The position numbers were made by a program, and so were the translations under genes. The notes under the pieces are model-generated. The model searched no databases. It had not been told where the DNA came from and saw only the letters and a program-made list of their open reading frames with translations. This document shows, piece by piece, positions 59,950 through 64,000 of a stretch of 64,000 nt of DNA. Numbering within the stretch: the first letter of the stretch is position 1; every line of letters begins with the position of its first letter. The stretch lies in NCBI GenBank assembly GCA_002238825.1, contig MPNC01000002.1, positions 487,180-551,179 of the forward strand. The letters are read 5' to 3'. This DNA comes from SAR202 cluster bacterium bin87. Its GTDB lineage: Bacteria > Chloroflexota > Dehalococcoidia > Lucifugimonadales > UBA3495.

Positions 59950-61633
59950 ATGTTTGACAAAGTATTGGTGGCGAATCGCGGCGAGATTGCCGCTCGTATC
60001 ATCCGCACGTGCCAGCGCATGGGGATCGCGACCGTGGCCGTATATTCCGAAGCCGACTCCGGCGCCATGCACACCCGCATGGCTGACCAGTCCGTGTGCA
60101 TCGGCGGGGCCGCCGGCCCGGGGGCCCTCCCCCACGCCGCCCCCGGCCCCGGTGTCCGCCCCCCCCCCCGCGCCCCGCGAGACCCCCCCCGGGACCGCGT
60201 GCATCGGCGGGGCCGGGGCCAGGGATTCCTACCTGAACGTCGACGCGGTGCTGGATGCCTGCCACGCCACCGGCGCCGCGGCAATCCACCCGGGGTACGG
60301 TTTCCTCTCCGAGAACAGCGAACTGTCGCGACGCTGCAAAACCGAAGGCGTGGTGTTCATCGGGCCGGGCGAAGAAGTGCTCAACCAGATGGGCGACAAA
60401 CTCTCCGCCCGCCGCGTGGCCCGAAAATCCGGGCTGCCGGTCATGCCCGGCACGGAGGAACCTGTCGGCGACGACGAGGCCATCGCCAAGGCCTGGGAAC
60501 TGGGCTTCCCCATGATGGTGAAAGCCACTGCCGGCGGCGGTGGCATCGGCATCCATGTTGTCCATTCGATGGCCGAGTTGGAACCAATCATCGAACGCAC
60601 CCGCAAGACCGCCCAGGCCGCCTTTGCCGATTCCAGCCTGTTCTACGAACGGTACCTGGAAGGGGCATCCCATATCGAGGTACAGCTGATCGCCGACCAG
60701 TTTGGGAATGTGCTCCATCTGCACGAGCGCGATTGTTCAATCCAGCGTCGTAACCAGAAGCTGATTGAGGAAACCCCGGCGTCAGCCAAGTTGCCGACCG
60801 AGGTCAGGGAGCAGATTGGCCGTTTGTCGCGACAGTTGGGCCGGGAAGTCGGTTACACCAACGCGGGCACCGTTGAATTCCTGGTCACTCCGGATGGCCA
60901 TTTCTACTTTCTGGAGATGAACCCCCGGCTGCAGGTGGAGCACGGAGTAAGCGAACTGCTCACCGGCAGGGACATCGTCGAGCTGCAGCTGCAATCCGCC
61001 GCCGGACTGTCATTCACTCTCAAGCAGAGCGACATCTTGCCCAACGGCCACGCCATTGAGGCCCGCGTGTATCCGGAGGACCCGGACACCTGCCTTCCCA
61101 ACGTCGGCGTGGTCACCGACGTTCATCTGCCGCAGGGTGAAAACGTCCGCGTAGATACCGCTCTTTACGTCGGTTACGAGGTTTCGTTACACTACGAACC
61201 GTTGCTTGCCAAGGTGATGGCTTGGGGGCAGGATCGGAACGCCGCGATCGCCACGCTGGATTCCGCCCTGGCGGACTTCCGGCTGGAAGGTGTCAAAACC
61301 AACGTACCGTTGTTGCGAGATGTGCTGGCCAGCCCGGAGTTCAATTCGGGCGTATACAATACCGGCACTCTGCCCACCATTCTTGAGAGGCGGCTGCAAA
61401 ATCAAGGCAACAAGGCCAACGGGCACCGCAACGTGAGCATGGGAACCAACGGCACAACCCCTGAAGCGTCCGCGTCGGGTATGGATCCCCGAGCGCTGGC
61501 GGCGGCCATCGGTGTCGCTGCAGTGTACGCGGCTCAGGGGCAGAGTGCGTCTGCCGGCGGCGAGGGATCGCGTTGGCGCACGCAGGGCCGGCGGGAGCTG
61601 TTCCGGTCGCGGCTCGGAAGCGGATCCTGGTAG
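59950..61633 (+). CDS. accC: Biotin carboxylase subunit, broken by a 103-bp insertion
   Basis: The gene starts at 59950 ([20 protein letters not shown]) and runs in frame to about 60112. It then needs a shift of one base before [20 protein letters not shown] continues to the stop at 61631. The shift is caused by bases 60096-60198. Removing those 103 bp gives an uninterrupted 526-residue biotin carboxylase, with [14 protein letters not shown] and [18 protein letters not shown] among its ATP-grasp motifs. As present, it is a pseudogene or an assembly artefact. A biotin carrier gene follows. Confidence 0.88.
60096..60198. other. C-rich 103-bp insertion flanked by a direct repeat
   Basis: GTGCATCGGCGGGGCCG occurs at 60096-60112 and again at 60199-60215. 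Between them lies extreme C-rich sequence with an 11-base C run at 60159-60169 and an 8-base C run at 60183-60190. The unit length, 103, is not a multiple of three. Confidence 0.85.
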
Positions 61634-61634
61634 A

Positions 61635-62069
61635 TTGACCACAATCAGAGTACGTGTCGGTGACCATTGGTACACCGTCGAAGTGGGCGACCTGACCCGG
61701 TCGCCCGTTCAAGTCACCGTTGACGGCGAGACCTTCGACGTCGACATTGACGTCGCAGCCGCTCCGTCGCCGCCACGCCGGGGAAGGCCATCCGGCGGTC
61801 TGACCGTTCCGGATGCCCCCACGGCGACGCCCGCGGGACCCGGAGCGCCGGTCGACGACGACATCCTGCGCTCTCCCATGCCCGGCCGGGTGATGTCGGT
61901 TATGGTGCGGCCCGGTGACGCCGTCAGCGCCGGTGACGAAGTGTGCGTGGTGGAAGCCATGAAAATGGAGCAGAGCATCCTGGCTCACCGCGACGGCGTG
62001 GTGAAAACCGTGTTCGTTCAGCCCCTCGATTCCGTCAACGCCAACGACCCTTTGGTAGAATTGGAATAG
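61635..62069 (+). CDS. accB: Biotin/lipoyl carrier domain protein
   Basis: 144 aa from a TTG at 61635, which starts one base after the accC stop codon. The C-terminal domain carries the biotinylation motif VVEAMKMEQSI; the N-terminal part is GDHWYTVEVGDLTRSPVQV with a Pro/Ala linker between. It would carry carboxybiotin from the carboxylase, here encoded just upstream. Role in acyl-CoA carboxylation is inferred from this pairing. Confidence 0.85.
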   Translation: MTTIRVRVGDHWYTVEVGDLTRSPVQVTVDGETFDVDIDVAAAPSPPRRGRPSGGLTVPDAPTATPAGPGAPVDDDILRSPMPGRVMSVMVRPGDAVSAGDEVCVVEAMKMEQSILAHRDGVVKTVFVQPLDSVNANDPLVELE

Positions 62070-62219
62070 CCAGAACTACCCCCGACTTGCCGCCGACCCA
62101 GAACCACCAGCTAGGCGCAAGGTCCGGGAAAATACTGGAATCGGGCTACCGGACAATCCACACCACTCCCATTAAGTTCCAGCGTGCCCGTTCCATCAAC
62201 CTGATCCGGTAAGGTCTTT

Positions 62220-64000
62220 ATGCCGCAGGAAGTCATCTTCATCAAGGGCGCTCGCGAGCACAACCTCAAGAACGTGGACGTGACGATCCCCCGGGACCGG
62301 CTCGTGGTCATCACCGGCGTTTCCGGGTCAGGGAAGAGCAGCCTGGCATTCGACACCATCTACGCCGAGGGCCAGCGCCGATACGTGGAGTCGCTGTCCG
62401 CCTACGCCCGCCAGTTCCTGGGGCGCATGGACAAGCCCGATGTCGACTACATCGAGGGCCTGTCGCCGGCCATCTCCATAGACCAGAAGGGCGTCTCCCA
62501 CAACCCCCGCTCGACGGTGGGCACCGTTACGGAGATCTACGACTACCTGCGGCTCCTGTTTGCCCGTGTCGGCAAGCCGCACTGTCCCAAGTGCGGCAAC
62601 CCGGTAGCCCGTCAGACGGTGCAGCAGATTGTCGATGCCATCCTCGGGTTGCCTGAGTCTTCCCGCATCACGCTGCTGGCCCCGAAAATCCGCCGCAAGA
62701 AGGGCGAGCACCGGGAGGTTTTCGAGGCCGCTCGTCGGGGTGGGTTCGTACGGGTTCGCGTCAACGGCGAGGTGATGCTGGTTGAGGACACCGACACCCT
62801 GGCCCTCGACAAGCAGAAGTGGCACTACATCGACATCGTGGTCGACCGCCTCATCATCCGCGGCGACACCGAACCCAGCCGCGTCACCGAATCGGTGGAA
62901 ACCGCTCTGCGCGAGGGCGAGGGTGTCCTCACGGTGGGACGCGAGGACGAGGACGACCTGGTTTTCAGCGAGCAGTTCGCCTGCGTCGCCTGCGGCGTCA
63001 GCCTGCCCGAAATCGAGCCGCGCACCTTCAGCTTCAACAGCCCCCACGGCGCGTGCTCAACGTGCACCGGCTTGGGATACCAGTTGGAGGTCGACCCGTC
63101 GCTGGTGATCCAGAACCGCTCACTTTCGCTGCTGGAAGGCGCCATCGTACCGTGGGCCCGCTCCGGCGCGGCCAACGCCTGGTACGCCAGCATGATGGAG
63201 GCGGTGGCGCGCGAGTTCGACTTCTCGCCCCACGTTCCGGTGCGGGAACTGACCGACGAGCAGCTCAACATCGTGCTCTACGGCGCCGGCAAGCAGCAGG
63301 TGAAGGTGCGTCACCGCACCGGCCGCGGCCGTACCTACTCCTGGAACACCGCCTACGAAGGCGTAATCCCCAACCTGCAACGGCGCTACCGCGACACCGA
63401 GTCGGACCACACCCGCGGCGAAATCGAACGCTACATGGCCCAGCGGGCCTGTCGTTCCTGCAGCGGCGCGCGCCTGCGACCTGAAGCCCTGGGCGTGCTG
63501 ATTTGCGGTCGAAACATCATCGAGGTCACCGGTCTCACCATCGGGGAGGGCTTGAATTGGGTTCGCAGCATCAAACCGGTTGCAGACTCGCCGGACCAGT
63601 TCCCCGCCAACGGCAGCAACGGACATCACCCCTCAGAAGCATCGACCGATGTCGAGCCTCAGCCTTCCACCAACGGCGCTAACGGAAAGGGCCGGCGCAC
63701 CCGCCGCAACGGGCGCCGCTCCCCGGCCGAAGACATGCCACCCAACCTGACTCCGCGCGAAATGGTCATCGCCGATCAGATCCTCAAGGAAATCGAAGGA
63801 CGCCTGCATTTTCTGGACGGCATCGGGCTCGATTACGTGACCATGAACCGCACCGCCCGCACGCTGTCCGGCGGAGAGGCCCAGCGCGTCCGCCTCGCCA
63901 CCCAGATCGGCAGTGGCCTCACCGGGGTGCTGTACGTGTGCGACGAACCAACGGTCGGACTCCATCCCCATGACGACCATCGGCTCATCGGGACCTTGAC
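62220..64000 (+). CDS. uvrA: Excinuclease ABC subunit UvrA, partial (C-terminus beyond window)
   Basis: Reads open from ATG 62220 (AAGG upstream) to the window end, 593 codons. Walker A GVSGSGKSSLAFDT, zinc ligands CPKCGNPV and CVACGV, CSTCTG, then CRSCSG, and the signature LSGGEAQRVRLA with VCDEPTVGLHPHD. UvrA recognises DNA damage for UvrBC. About residues 455-510 there is an inserted run rich in Asn, Gly, Ser and Arg (NGSNGHHPSEASTD, then NGKGRRTRRNGRR) not seen in standard UvrA. Confidence 0.95.
   Translation, partial: MPQEVIFIKGAREHNLKNVDVTIPRDRLVVITGVSGSGKSSLAFDTIYAEGQRRYVESLSAYARQFLGRMDKPDVDYIEGLSPAISIDQKGVSHNPRSTVGTVTEIYDYLRLLFARVGKPHCPKCGNPVARQTVQQIVDAILGLPESSRITLLAPKIRRKKGEHREVFEAARRGGFVRVRVNGEVMLVEDTDTLALDKQKWHYIDIVVDRLIIRGDTEPSRVTESVETALREGEGVLTVGREDEDDLVFSEQFACVACGVSLPEIEPRTFSFNSPHGACSTCTGLGYQLEVDPSLVIQNRSLSLLEGAIVPWARSGAANAWYASMMEAVAREFDFSPHVPVRELTDEQLNIVLYGAGKQQVKVRHRTGRGRTYSWNTAYEGVIPNLQRRYRDTESDHTRGEIERYMAQRACRSCSGARLRPEALGVLICGRNIIEVTGLTIGEGLNWVRSIKPVADSPDQFPANGSNGHHPSEASTDVEPQPSTNGANGKGRRTRRNGRRSPAEDMPPNLTPREMVIADQILKEIEGRLHFLDGIGLDYVTMNRTARTLSGGEAQRVRLATQIGSGLTGVLYVCDEPTVGLHPHDDHRLIGTL

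Overview
The window is high-GC bacterial DNA with short gaps, coupled start and stop codons, and several TTG and GTG starts. It looks like a marine Chloroflexota genome, probably SAR202 or another Dehalococcoidia. This inference rests on gene content: paired acetolactate-synthase-like ThDP enzymes, a luciferase-like flavin oxidoreductase, an enolase-superfamily enzyme, hydantoinase A/B, epoxide hydrolases, an amidohydrolase, a UGSC protein and a futalosine-pathway MqnA-like protein. No rRNA or tRNA gene and no CRISPR array was found.

Layout. 1-4.5 kb (minus): a cut DUF1800 gene, a secreted plant-type leucine-rich-repeat protein, a Rieske protein, a small unknown and a BtuF-like protein. 4.8-7.4 kb (plus): Uma2, folD, queA. 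7.5-12.3 kb (minus): a UGSC selenoprotein with in-frame UGA and its partner, a DUF4268 protein, two retropepsin-like proteases around a small protein, and an enolase-superfamily enzyme. 12.5-14.2 kb (plus): mqnA-like and an MTHFR-like gene. 14.4-20.9 kb (minus): a ThDP enzyme, CMD, DUF35, a DUF433/DUF5615 toxin-antitoxin pair, UbiA-type prenyltransferase, a flippase-like protein and larB. 21.1-24.1 kb (plus): a thioesterase, an Rrf2 regulator, and a moeB-cysK operon behind a leader that looks like a cysteine attenuator. 24.4-30.3 kb (plus): nusA-ylxR-infB-rbfA-truB and an NrtS-like gene. 30.3-31.5 kb (minus): lexA with an SOS box, and rpsT. 32.2-35.7 kb (plus): groEL, a Dcd/dUTPase-family gene and queG. 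35.6-55.5 kb: an EVE protein and a mostly catabolic accessory region (second ThDP enzyme, LLM oxidoreductase, two epoxide hydrolases, amidohydrolase, Asp-box propeller, and an M20-enoyl-CoA hydratase-SelA-like-HyuA-HyuB cluster), with many repeats between genes. 55.6-64 kb (plus): BrnT/BrnA, dnaX, ybaB, recR, recO, a broken accC, a biotin carrier gene and the start of uvrA.

Two observations stand out. First, the 5' leader of moeB-cysK (22083-22291) encodes a 16-residue peptide with Cys-Ala-Cys and has three mutually exclusive stems ending in an intrinsic terminator. This is the architecture of ribosome-mediated attenuation by cysteine, beside an Rrf2 regulator with a cysteine triad. Second, two apparent minus-strand ORFs at 7475-8065 are one gene split by an in-frame TGA inside a UGSC motif, with a hairpin 18 nt downstream that fits a bacterial SECIS. 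The window encodes no SelB, SelD or tRNA-Sec.

A family of 100-240 bp dispersed palindromic elements fills most gaps between 4.5 and 47.6 kb. Several share the same outer ends around unrelated cores. A 103-bp C-rich insertion flanked by a direct repeat breaks accC and may be an assembly error. Start sites were chosen by eye from Shine-Dalgarno sequences, overlaps and family alignments held in memory; no database search was run.
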